64,000 bases of DNA from Brevundimonas denitrificans (GTDB lineage Bacteria > Pseudomonadota > Alphaproteobacteria > Caulobacterales > Caulobacteraceae). Each line of letters begins with the position of its first letter. Positions within the stretch are counted from its first letter, which is position 1. Where the stretch lies: positions 1-64,000 of the forward strand of contig NZ_BSOY01000003.1 of the NCBI RefSeq assembly GCF_030160755.1, read 5' to 3'. The notes beneath the pieces were generated by a model. That model had not been told where the DNA came from. It ran no database searches and saw only the letters and a program-made list of their open reading frames with translations. Positions 57,135-64,000 of this stretch are shown piece after piece. The position numbers and the translations under genes are program-made.

Positions 57135-58009
57135 GATGGCGGCGGGGGCCCGGCATAACCGCCGACCGGGCTGACCCACTCCCAATGCCAGGGTTCGAAG
57201 GCGTAGGGCACGAAGCCGAACCGCCCGGCGTTCCTGACCAGCCAGCGATAGGTCGCGCCGCGGCTCATGTGCAGGCGGCTGGGCGGCGAGGTGTTGTCGA
57301 CGCCGAGGCCGACGACCTGGCCGACATAGAGGTCGACCGCCGTCCCGGTCCTGTGGGGGGAACACACCGCGCGCCGCAGGCCGTCGCAATTGCCGGACGC
57401 CGCGCAGCGGGCGGCGTCGGCCTCGGGGTCCCGGAAACCGGAGAAGATCTGAAGCAGTTCCGGATCATTGGCGACCTCCGGAACCTCGGCCCGGGCGGCG
57501 GCGACCATCCGGCGGTAGGCCTCCAGCACGTCGCGCCGCAGCAGGCGGGTCAGGCGGTCGGCATGCTCCTCGGACGCGACCAGATAGCCCAGCTGGTACA
57601 GGGGCGGCGGGTCGGGACAGGGCTCGTCGCGGACCCGCGCCATGATGAAGGGCCGCCGCTCCTGCCACAGGCCCCGGAAGATCTGGAAGGTGGCCGGGTC
57701 GAAGATGCCTGTGGACGGCAGTTGGTGCGCGGTCTGGAAATCGGCCAGGCGGCGGGCGAAGACCGGGGAGTTGGCGGCGCACCCGGTGCCCAGCTCCTGC
57801 TGCATCAGCGGGACATAGGTCTCCCACCCCCATTCGGTCGAACCGAACGGCGCCCATTCCAGCGAGTGCAGGGAGATGCCGTTGGCCAGGGCGGGGCCGC
57901 CGAAGTCCTCGATCTGGCGGTCGCAGAACTCGGCCTGCGCCTTCGCCGGCCCGGCGACCAGCACGGTCGCGAGGGCGCCGATCAGCAGCAGGAACAGGCG
58001 CAACAGCAT
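57131..58009 (-). CDS. D-alanyl-D-alanine carboxypeptidase, LAS/M15 type
   Basis: A 292-residue exported peptidase. Signal peptide LLRLFLLLIGALATVLVAGPAKA; catalytic zinc motifs SPHRTGTAVDLYVG and EPWHWEWVSPVGG in the C-terminal domain (VanY-like). It would trim peptidoglycan peptides in the periplasm. ATG 58009 was chosen over an unconserved upstream in-frame start. Coupled to the HExxH gene downstream; divergent from the MFS gene. Confidence 0.82.
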   Translation of the reverse strand: MLLRLFLLLIGALATVLVAGPAKAQAEFCDRQIEDFGGPALANGISLHSLEWAPFGSTEWGWETYVPLMQQELGTGCAANSPVFARRLADFQTAHQLPSTGIFDPATFQIFRGLWQERRPFIMARVRDEPCPDPPPLYQLGYLVASEEHADRLTRLLRRDVLEAYRRMVAAARAEVPEVANDPELLQIFSGFRDPEADAARCAASGNCDGLRRAVCSPHRTGTAVDLYVGQVVGLGVDNTSPPSRLHMSRGATYRWLVRNAGRFGFVPYAFEPWHWEWVSPVGGYAGPPPPS

Positions 58010-58151
58010 GGCGGAAGCTGACCCTGTCTCTGTGTTCGCCGCAAGGCCCTTCACGCCGGGCCAGAATGGGGAGCCGACGCCTCGCGCGGCGCGCGCAAAG
58101 TCGGCATGGTGAAGGGACGGCCGACTCAGGGCCGGACCGCCGGACGCACCC

Positions 58152-59534
58152 ATGACCGACGCCGCCCCGACTGCGCCTGCAACCGCCGCCCCGGCGCGCC
58201 GATCCAACGCCATTCTCGCCGCCTTCTCCGGCCCGTGCCTCCCGCTGGCGGCCTTCGGCGTGGCCCTGCCGGTGACCCTGCCCGAGTTCTACGCGACCTA
58301 TGTCGGGCTGGAGCTGGGGGTGGTCGCGGCGGTCTTCATGGCCGTGCGGCTGATCGACATCGTCTTCGACCCCTTCATCGGCTGGGGCATGGACAAGACG
58401 AAGACGAAATGGGGCCGCTATCGCCCCTGGATGGCGATCTCGACGCCGATCCTGATGCTGTCGGCCCTGATGATGTTTGTGGTGGTCCAGCCGGGTGCCG
58501 GCGCGGCCTATCTCTTCGGCTGGTTGCTGGTCCTCTATCTCGGCTTTTCGATCGGCACCCTGGGCCAGCTGGGCTGGGCCTCGGTCCTCGCCCCGCAATA
58601 CGACCAGCGCAGCCGGGTCTACGGCTGGTGGCAGGTGTTCAACATCATCGGCGTGATCCTGATCCTGATCCTGCCGACCGTGGTGGTGAAGACCGGCCTC
58701 GGCGACTACGCCGCCGGGGTGCGCATCATGGGCTGGGCCATCATGATCGCCCTGCCCGTCACCATCGGCCTGGCCATGTTCGTCGTGCCCGAGCCGGTCA
58801 ACGCCGGCGCCGCCCCGCATGGAGGCCCCAAGGCCTACCTCGGCCTGTTCGGCAAGAAGACGGTGCGCAAGCTGCTCTTCGCCGACCTGCTGCTGGGCGT
58901 GGCCCCGGGCATCACCGGCGCCCTGCTGTTCTTCTTCTTCGGCCAGATCAAGGGTTACGACCACACCGAGGCGTCGCTGTTCATGCTGTTCTACTTCGTC
59001 GCCGGACTGGTCGGGGCGCCGTTCTGGGCCTGGCTGGCGACGAAGATCGGCAAGGACAAGGCGCTGGCGACGGCCAGCCTGGTCTTCGCGGCCTTCTACA
59101 TCGGCGCGACCCTGGTCCCGGGCGGCAATTTCGCCCTGACCGCCGCCGCCATGTTCATCGCCGGCCTGCCCTATGCGGCAGGCCTGTTCCTGCTGCGGGC
59201 CATGATGGCCGACGCCGGCGACGAGATCCGGCTGGAGACGGGCGTCGATCGCACCGGCCTGATGTTCTCCATCCTGTCGGCCACGACCAAGATCGGCCAC
59301 GTCGTGGCGTTGATCCCCTATCTGATCCTGCAATGGGTCGGTTTCCGCGCCATTCCGGGGGTTGAAGGCAACAGCGAGGGCTCGCTGCTGACGCTGCAGA
59401 TCCTGTTCATCCTCGTGCCCGGCCTGCTGCTCGCGGCGGCGGCTCTGGTGCTGAAGGGCTATCCCCTGACGCCCGCGCGGCATGACGAGATTCGCAAGGC
59501 GCTGGAACAACGCGACGGCGCGGCCGCGGCATGA
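58152..59534 (+). CDS. MFS transporter, GPH/melibiose type
   Basis: A 460-residue 12-helix transporter of the MFS_2 (glycoside-pentoside-hexuronide) family: MAVRLIDIVFDPFIGWGMDKTKTKWGRYRPW (loop 2-3 signature, in parts), and helices spread across the sequence. Substrate unknown; sugar or steroid-like molecules are carried by relatives. Overlaps mazG by 4 bases. Confidence 0.87.
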   Translation: MTDAAPTAPATAAPARRSNAILAAFSGPCLPLAAFGVALPVTLPEFYATYVGLELGVVAAVFMAVRLIDIVFDPFIGWGMDKTKTKWGRYRPWMAISTPILMLSALMMFVVVQPGAGAAYLFGWLLVLYLGFSIGTLGQLGWASVLAPQYDQRSRVYGWWQVFNIIGVILILILPTVVVKTGLGDYAAGVRIMGWAIMIALPVTIGLAMFVVPEPVNAGAAPHGGPKAYLGLFGKKTVRKLLFADLLLGVAPGITGALLFFFFGQIKGYDHTEASLFMLFYFVAGLVGAPFWAWLATKIGKDKALATASLVFAAFYIGATLVPGGNFALTAAAMFIAGLPYAAGLFLLRAMMADAGDEIRLETGVDRTGLMFSILSATTKIGHVVALIPYLILQWVGFRAIPGVEGNSEGSLLTLQILFILVPGLLLAAAALVLKGYPLTPARHDEIRKALEQRDGAAAA

Positions 59535-60316
59535 GGCCCATAGACCGCCTGATCGGCATCATGGCCCGGCTGCGCGACCCCGTCGGCGGCTGTCCCTGGG
59601 ACGTGGAGCAGACCTTCGCCACCATCGCCCCCTATACGCTGGAGGAGGCCTATGAGGTCGCCGACGCCATCGAGCGCGGCGACATGGACGAACTGAAGTC
59701 CGAGCTCGGCGACCTGCTGTTCCAGACCGTCTTCCACGCCCGCATGGCCGAGGAACAGGGGCTGTTCGCCTTCGACGACGTGGCGAACGCCATCGCCGAC
59801 AAGCTGGAGCGCCGACATCCGCACGTGTTCGGCGACGAGGCGGCCAAGCCCGACGGCGCGGCCCAGAAGGCGCGCTGGGAGGACATCAAGGCGGCCGAAC
59901 GCAAGGACAAGGAACAGCACGGGGTGCTGGACGATGTGCCGGTCGGCCTGCCGGCGTTGGCGCGCGCGGCGAAATTGACCAAGCGCGCCGCCCGCGTCGG
60001 CTTCGACTGGCCCTCGACCGACGAGGTGTTCGACAAGCTGGACGAGGAGGTCGCCGAGTTGCGCGTCGAGATCGCCGCCGGCGATCTGGACAAGGCCCGC
60101 GACGAGGTCGGGGACCTGCTGTTCGTGGTGGCTAATCTGGCGCGGAAGCTTGGGGTGGAGCCGGAGGACGCCCTGCGTGGGGCGAATGCGAAATTCGTCC
60201 GGCGGTTCGGGTTCATCGAGGCGGAGCTGGCGAAGGACGGGCGGTCGCCTGACCAGTCGGACCTGGCCGAGATGGACGGGCTGTGGGACGCGGCGAAGGC
60301 GGCGGAGCGGGCGTGA
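59531..60316 (+). CDS. mazG: Nucleoside triphosphate pyrophosphohydrolase
   Basis: A 261-residue enzyme with two MazG domains. The first begins IMARLRDPVGGCPWDVEQTF and carries EEAYEVADAIE and DELKSELGDLLFQ; the second carries EEVAELRVEI and EVGDLLFVVANLARK. It hydrolyses canonical and aberrant NTPs and dampens (p)ppGpp. Starts on ATGA inside the MFS stop. Confidence 0.95.
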   Translation: MRPIDRLIGIMARLRDPVGGCPWDVEQTFATIAPYTLEEAYEVADAIERGDMDELKSELGDLLFQTVFHARMAEEQGLFAFDDVANAIADKLERRHPHVFGDEAAKPDGAAQKARWEDIKAAERKDKEQHGVLDDVPVGLPALARAAKLTKRAARVGFDWPSTDEVFDKLDEEVAELRVEIAAGDLDKARDEVGDLLFVVANLARKLGVEPEDALRGANAKFVRRFGFIEAELAKDGRSPDQSDLAEMDGLWDAAKAAERA

Positions 60317-60322
60317 CGCCCG

Positions 60323-61321
60323 CTACTGCGCGATCTTTTCCTTGTTGATCCGCAGGCGGACCACCAGCCCCTGCTCGGCCCAGTCGCGTTCGATGGAGCC
60401 GTCCAGCTGGCGGGCCATGGCTCGCGCCACCATCTGGCTGCCGTAGCCGCCCGGTCCCTTGGGCGGTTGCACCGGCGGCCCGCCCTGTTCCGTCCAGGCG
60501 ATCACCAGTTCGGCGTCATGCGCCGAACAGGAGACGTCGAGGGTCCCGGCCTCGGCCGACAGGGCGCCGTATTTGAGCGAATTGGTCGCCAGTTCGTGGA
60601 CGATCAGGGCCAGGGCGTTGGCCGCCTGTTCGCCCACGCCCATGCGCGGCACCGACACCCGGATGCGGCCGCTGAAGGCGCCGAGATCGTCATAGGGGGC
60701 CAGCAGGACGGACAGGAGGTCCCCCAGCAGCGCCTTGCCTTCCTCGCCCGGTAGCGGGCGGACGAGGTCGTGGGCGCGGCCGAGGGCGGTCAGGCGCTGG
60801 GTCAGCTCGCGGGCCATGTCGGTGGTCGAATCCACCGACCGCGAGGTGATGGCGGTCAGGCCCGAGGCAATGGCCAGCAGGTTCTTGACCCGGTGGCTCA
60901 TCTCGCCGGCGAGCAGTTCGTGGCCTTCCTCGGCCTGTTTACGGCCGGTCACATCGATGAAGATGCCGAACATCTTGCGGCTGACCATGCCGAGGTCGTC
61001 GCCCTGGCCGCGCGCCGAGATCCAGCGGACGTCGCCCTCGACCAGGATGCGGAAGTCGATCTCATAGGGCCCCACCACCGCGCGGGTGGCGGCGAAGGCG
61101 GCCCGCACCCGGTCCCGGTCCGCCGGATGGATGTGGGACGAAAGATCCTCGAAGGTGACGTGCGGCTTGACCGCCATGCCCCAGAGCCCGAAGGCGGCAG
61201 CGTCCATGGCGAAGGTGTCGTCGTCGACGTTCCATGACCACAGGGCGACCCCGGCGGCCTCGAGCCCCCGTTGCAGATTGCCGGCGTCCCAGGTCGGCGC
61301 CCCAGCTTTCGTCTTCGGCAT
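60323..61321 (-). CDS. HWE histidine kinase with PAS domain
   Basis: A 332-residue cytosolic sensor kinase. A PAS domain (about 15-130, ending FGIFIDVTGRKQAEE) is followed by the phospho-acceptor motif EMSHRVKNLLAIASG with His143. The HWE-type ATPase part has VHELATNSLKYGAL and WTEQGGPPV, then YGSQMV. Likely part of the alphaproteobacterial general stress or light-type signalling network. Converges with mazG by 6 bases. The ligand is unknown. Confidence 0.9.
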   Translation of the reverse strand: MPKTKAGAPTWDAGNLQRGLEAAGVALWSWNVDDDTFAMDAAAFGLWGMAVKPHVTFEDLSSHIHPADRDRVRAAFAATRAVVGPYEIDFRILVEGDVRWISARGQGDDLGMVSRKMFGIFIDVTGRKQAEEGHELLAGEMSHRVKNLLAIASGLTAITSRSVDSTTDMARELTQRLTALGRAHDLVRPLPGEEGKALLGDLLSVLLAPYDDLGAFSGRIRVSVPRMGVGEQAANALALIVHELATNSLKYGALSAEAGTLDVSCSAHDAELVIAWTEQGGPPVQPPKGPGGYGSQMVARAMARQLDGSIERDWAEQGLVVRLRINKEKIAQ

Positions 61322-61415
61322 GCAAGGGGTCCAGGCTCAACGGGGCCGCGCGAATCCGCGCGCCCACCCGTGAGCGGATCATCCTAACACAGGGTGCGGT
61401 TCGCCGCGCCCGCTC

Positions 61416-62837
61416 TTATCCGGCCGCGGAAAACTGCCGCTCGAACCGCCCGAGGGCCGCTGGGTGCAGGCGCACGGTCACATGCGTCCGGCCCGCGTCG
61501 TCCGTTTCGCGGCCGGTGACGCGGCCGTTCTCGTACAGCCAGGCCAGCGCCTCGCCCTGTGAGGGCGACAGCACCAGTTCCGTCTCCGGGTCGTCGTCGA
61601 TCAGGCGGGCGATGGTCTCGCGCAGGGGTTCGATCCCCTCCCCGGTCCAGGCCGAGACCGCGACTGCCTTGCCGTCGCGGGACAGGCGTTCGGCCTGGCC
61701 CAGCACGGCCTCGCGGACGTCCTCGTCAAGCAGGTCGATCTTGTTCCAGACTTCCAGCACCCGGCGGGTCTTGCCCTCGGGCGTCTCGATCTGTTTCAGC
61801 ACCGCCTCGACGTCCTTCGCCTGGGCCTCGCTGTCGGGTGAGGCGATGTCGCGGACGTGCAGGATCAGGTCAGCCTCGCCCACCTCCTCCAGCGTGGCGC
61901 GGAAGCTCTCGACCAGTTCGTGCGGCAGGTCGGAGATGAAGCCGACGGTGTCGGCCACGATGGCCGGCCGGCCCTGCGGCAGGCGGATCGTGCGCTGGGT
62001 GGTGTCGAGGGTGGCGAACAGCAGGTCCTTGGCCACCACGTCCGAACCGGTCAGCCGGTTGAACAGGGTCGACTTGCCGGCGTTGGTGTAGCCGACCAGG
62101 GCGATGGTCGGGAACGGCACCTTCTGGCGCTGCTTGCGGTGCAGGCCACGGGTGCGGCGCACCTCGTCCAGCTCGACCTTCAGCTTGACGATGCGGTCGG
62201 CGATCAGGCGGCGGTCGAGCTCGATCTGGGTCTCGCCGGGGCCGCCGGTCGAGCCGGTGCCGCCGCGCTGGCGTTCCAGGTGGGTCCAGGTGCGGACGAG
62301 GCGCGACTTCTCATAGTCCAGCCGGGCCAGTTCGACCTGCAGCCGGCCCTCCTTGGTCCGCGCGCGGCGGCCGAAGATCTCGAGGATCAGGCCGGTGCGG
62401 TCGATGACCTTGCAGTCCCAGGCCTTCTCAAGATTGCGCTGCTGCACCGGCGAGAGGGCGTCGTCGATGACCACCGCCTCGGCCTCGGCGGCGCGTACCA
62501 GGGCGGCCAGCTCCTCGACCTTGCCCGAGCCGAACAGGGTGGCGGGGGTGACCTTGCGGATGCGCACGATCTCCTCGCCGCGCACGTCGAGGTCGAGGGC
62601 GCGGGCGAGGCCGACGGCCTCTTCCAGACGTTCGACGGACTGGCGCGAACTTTCGCCGGCGCCGGAATCGGAGCGTTCCGGATGGATGACGACGGCCCGG
62701 ATCAGGGGGACGGCGTGGTCGATGTGTTTGGCAGTCAGGTGTCGGACTTTCTTTGCGCCGTCATCTCCGGGCTTGCCCGGAGGATCGGATGTTGGGGTGC
62801 TGATCGACAGATAGGAAGTCGACGGCCGTTGGGCCAT
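61416..62837 (-). CDS. hflX: GTPase HflX
   Basis: A 473-residue ribosome-binding GTPase that splits stalled 70S ribosomes. HflX N-domain with VIDDALSPVQQRNLEKAW, GGPGETQIELDRR, G1 loop GYTNAGKSTLFNRL, DTVGFISDLPHELV, and NKIDLL. The first about 30 residues after ATG 62837 are translated from a palindromic repeat, so the true start could lie further in, but no conserved start codon is there. Usual partner of hfq. Confidence 0.93.
   Translation of the reverse strand: MAQRPSTSYLSISTPTSDPPGKPGDDGAKKVRHLTAKHIDHAVPLIRAVVIHPERSDSGAGESSRQSVERLEEAVGLARALDLDVRGEEIVRIRKVTPATLFGSGKVEELAALVRAAEAEAVVIDDALSPVQQRNLEKAWDCKVIDRTGLILEIFGRRARTKEGRLQVELARLDYEKSRLVRTWTHLERQRGGTGSTGGPGETQIELDRRLIADRIVKLKVELDEVRRTRGLHRKQRQKVPFPTIALVGYTNAGKSTLFNRLTGSDVVAKDLLFATLDTTQRTIRLPQGRPAIVADTVGFISDLPHELVESFRATLEEVGEADLILHVRDIASPDSEAQAKDVEAVLKQIETPEGKTRRVLEVWNKIDLLDEDVREAVLGQAERLSRDGKAVAVSAWTGEGIEPLRETIARLIDDDPETELVLSPSQGEALAWLYENGRVTGRETDDAGRTHVTVRLHPAALGRFERQFSAAG
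62760..62787 (+). repeat. Type B palindromic repeat, copy 1 (in hflX)
   Basis: GTCAT followed by TCCGGGC-TT-GCCCGGA (62766-62781) and a GGAT tail. It is read within the hflX frame as part of the N-terminal SDPPGKPGDDG segment. It matches the second copy at 62863-62891 in inverted orientation. Confidence 0.65.
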
Positions 62838-62862
62838 CCCTGAGACACAGGCACACAACGTC

Positions 62863-62891
62863 CGGCCCCCGGGTCATGCCCGGGGGTGACG
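62863..62891 (-). repeat. Type B palindromic repeat, copy 2 (hfq-hflX gap)
   Basis: On the minus strand it reads GTCACCCCCGGGCATGACCC then GGGGGCCGG, with 8-base arms CCCCCGGG/CCCGGGGG (62866-62886). Shares the frame GTCAxCxCCGGGCxTGxCCCGG with copy 1, in inverted orientation. It lies between hfq and hflX and could fold the intercistronic mRNA. Confidence 0.65.
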
Positions 62892-62905
62892 CGTCGAGGA
62901 AGCGA

Positions 62906-63151
62906 TCAGTCCTCGTCCGCTTCCGGCTCGTACAGTTGCACGGGCGCGGACGGCATGATGGTCGAGATGGCGTGCTTGTAGACCAGCTGCGACTGGCCAT
63001 CACGGCGCAGCAGCACACAGAAGTTGTCGAACCAGGTCACGATGCCCTGCAGCTTGACGCCATTGACCAGGAAGATGGTCAGCGGCGTCTTGGTCTTGCG
63101 GACGCTGTTGAGGAAGGTGTCCTGAAGGTTCTTGGACTTGTCTTGCGACAT
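62906..63151 (-). CDS. hfq: RNA chaperone Hfq
   Basis: An 81-residue Sm-like hexameric protein: Sm1 [24 protein letters not shown] (in parts), [30 protein letters not shown] holds the Sm2 YKHAI motif. Pairs small RNAs with mRNAs. The tail is short and acidic (EPEADED), as usual in alphaproteobacteria. Upstream of hflX on the same strand. Confidence 0.97.
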   Translation of the reverse strand: MSQDKSKNLQDTFLNSVRKTKTPLTIFLVNGVKLQGIVTWFDNFCVLLRRDGQSQLVYKHAISTIMPSAPVQLYEPEADED

Positions 63152-63259
63152 GGCAGGTTCAGCCTGTTCTTGCTTGTTCTCCGGCCGAGGGAGCGGCGCG
63201 GGGCTGGATCGGATGTCCGGCCCGGCACCTTAGCCACCGCCCGCGCGGGGCCGCAACGC

Positions 63260-64000
63260 CTAGATGGCGTCGCGCATCGCCCGATCAAGATACAGGGCGC
63301 GCAGCCGGGTCGCGATCGGGCCGGGCTTGCCGTCGCCGATCTTGACCCCGTCGATGGAGGTCGCCGGCATGACGAAGCCGCTGGCCGAGGTGTAGAAGGC
63401 CTCCTTCGCGCGCTTGGCTTCGTCGACGCTGAAGGCCCGCTCTTCCAGCTCGAGCCCCTCGTCGGCGATCAGGGCCATCACCGCCGCGCGGGTGATGCCC
63501 TGCAGGATATTGGCCTGCGCATCCCGCGTCCGCAGCTTGCCGTGCTCATCGACGATCCAGGCGTTGGTGGACGAGCCCTCAGTGACCAGTCCCATCTCGT
63601 CGACCATCCAGGCCTCGGCCGCGCCGCGTTCCTTGGCGGCCTGTTTGGCCAGGACATTGGGCAGGAGCCCCACCGTCTTGATGTCGCAGCGCCCCCAGCG
63701 GATGTCCGGATGGGTGATCACGGCCACGCCCTTCTTCGCGCTGGCGTCGCCTTTCGAGAGCGGCAATGAGCGGGCGGTGACGACGACGCTGGGCGCGGTG
63801 CCCTCGGGCGGGAACGGATGGTCGCGGCGGGCCGTGCCGCGCGTGACCTGCAGATAGACCAGCCCCTCGCGCACCCGGTTGCGACGCACCGTCTCGTTCA
63901 GCACCCGGCCGAGGGCCTCGCGCGTCATCGGGATGTCGATGCGCAGTTCGTTCAGGCTGCGGTGCAGACGGGTCATGTGGCCGTCGAAATCGGCCAGCCG
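63260..64000 (-). CDS. Class IV aminotransferase (D-amino acid transaminase-like), 5' part beyond the window
   Basis: The frame is open to the right edge, so the N-terminus is missing. Visible parts RVLNETVRRNRVREGLVYLQVTRG, IKTVGLLPNVLAKQAAKERG, EGSSTNAWIVD and FYTSASGFVMPATSIDG match D-amino-acid/branched-chain transaminases. The pyridoxal lysine is in the KTVGLLPN block. It probably makes D-amino acids or moves branched-chain amino groups. Precedes hfq on the same strand by 108 bases. Confidence 0.85.
   Translation of the reverse strand, partial: RLADFDGHMTRLHRSLNELRIDIPMTREALGRVLNETVRRNRVREGLVYLQVTRGTARRDHPFPPEGTAPSVVVTARSLPLSKGDASAKKGVAVITHPDIRWGRCDIKTVGLLPNVLAKQAAKERGAAEAWMVDEMGLVTEGSSTNAWIVDEHGKLRTRDAQANILQGITRAAVMALIADEGLELEERAFSVDEAKRAKEAFYTSASGFVMPATSIDGVKIGDGKPGPIATRLRALYLDRAMRDAI

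Overview
This is a high-GC, gene-dense chromosomal stretch from an alphaproteobacterium, most likely a member of Caulobacterales such as Brevundimonas. The lineage call is inference. It rests on GC-rich coding sequence, the lptF-lptG-lptD-surA-pdxA-rsmA order, a PDH E1-beta with its own lipoyl domain, several HWE/HisKA_2-type kinases, and short palindromic GC-rich repeats between genes. No rRNA, tRNA, CRISPR array, transposase or prophage was found, so this is mostly core genome with a few accessory islets.

Layout. 0-4.4 kb: a truncated lipoprotein gene, panC, a periplasmic TPR protein, three tandem I78-inhibitor-like lipoproteins and holC. 4.4-14.3 kb: pepA, then divergently the envelope operon lptF-lptG-lptD-surA-pdxA-rsmA, which handles LPS export and outer-membrane protein folding. 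14.4-21.5 kb: a host-attachment-like protein behind a perfect FNR/FixK-type box, then on the minus strand the fatty-acid cluster fabD, fabG, acpP, fabF followed by mltG, yicC and gmk. 21.5-29.5 kb: a dispersed-repeat-like element, a D-2-hydroxyacid dehydrogenase, a Nudix hydrolase, an SPFH/NfeD pair, rnhA, an AbrB/Doc toxin-antitoxin pair whose toxin carries an amber codon, tatABC and a degenerate sensor kinase. 29.6-38 kb: glnA/glnB with a hairpin between them, nnrD, yaaA, bdhA, a Sua5-YceI-cytochrome b561 operon and a long acyl-CoA dehydrogenase. 38-47.4 kb: the pyruvate dehydrogenase region (lpdA, pdhC, a DUF5076 gene, pdhB, pdhA) with ftsB, eno, a glutathione peroxidase and an ACT-domain protein, all on the minus strand. 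47.4-56.6 kb: rpmF, two GNAT genes, an L-2-hydroxyglutarate dehydrogenase-like oxidoreductase, a RatA/Coq10 protein, lipA, a membrane-anchored terpene-cyclase-like protein, an acyl-CoA/ACP ligase, and a convergent DoxX/LigB pair with matching operators. 56.6-64 kb: a metalloprotein/LD-carboxypeptidase pair, an MFS transporter, mazG, an HWE kinase, hflX-hfq and a class IV aminotransferase running off the right edge.

The most notable signals are a shared operator in front of the convergent doxX and ligB genes, an in-frame amber codon at codon 7 of doc, a palindromic repeat pair translated inside the E2 (pdhC) linker, a second repeat family that forms the HflX N-terminus, a FixK-type box at 14317, and a tandem I78 family carrying an extra CTTC motif. 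No large, clearly undescribed multigene system was found.
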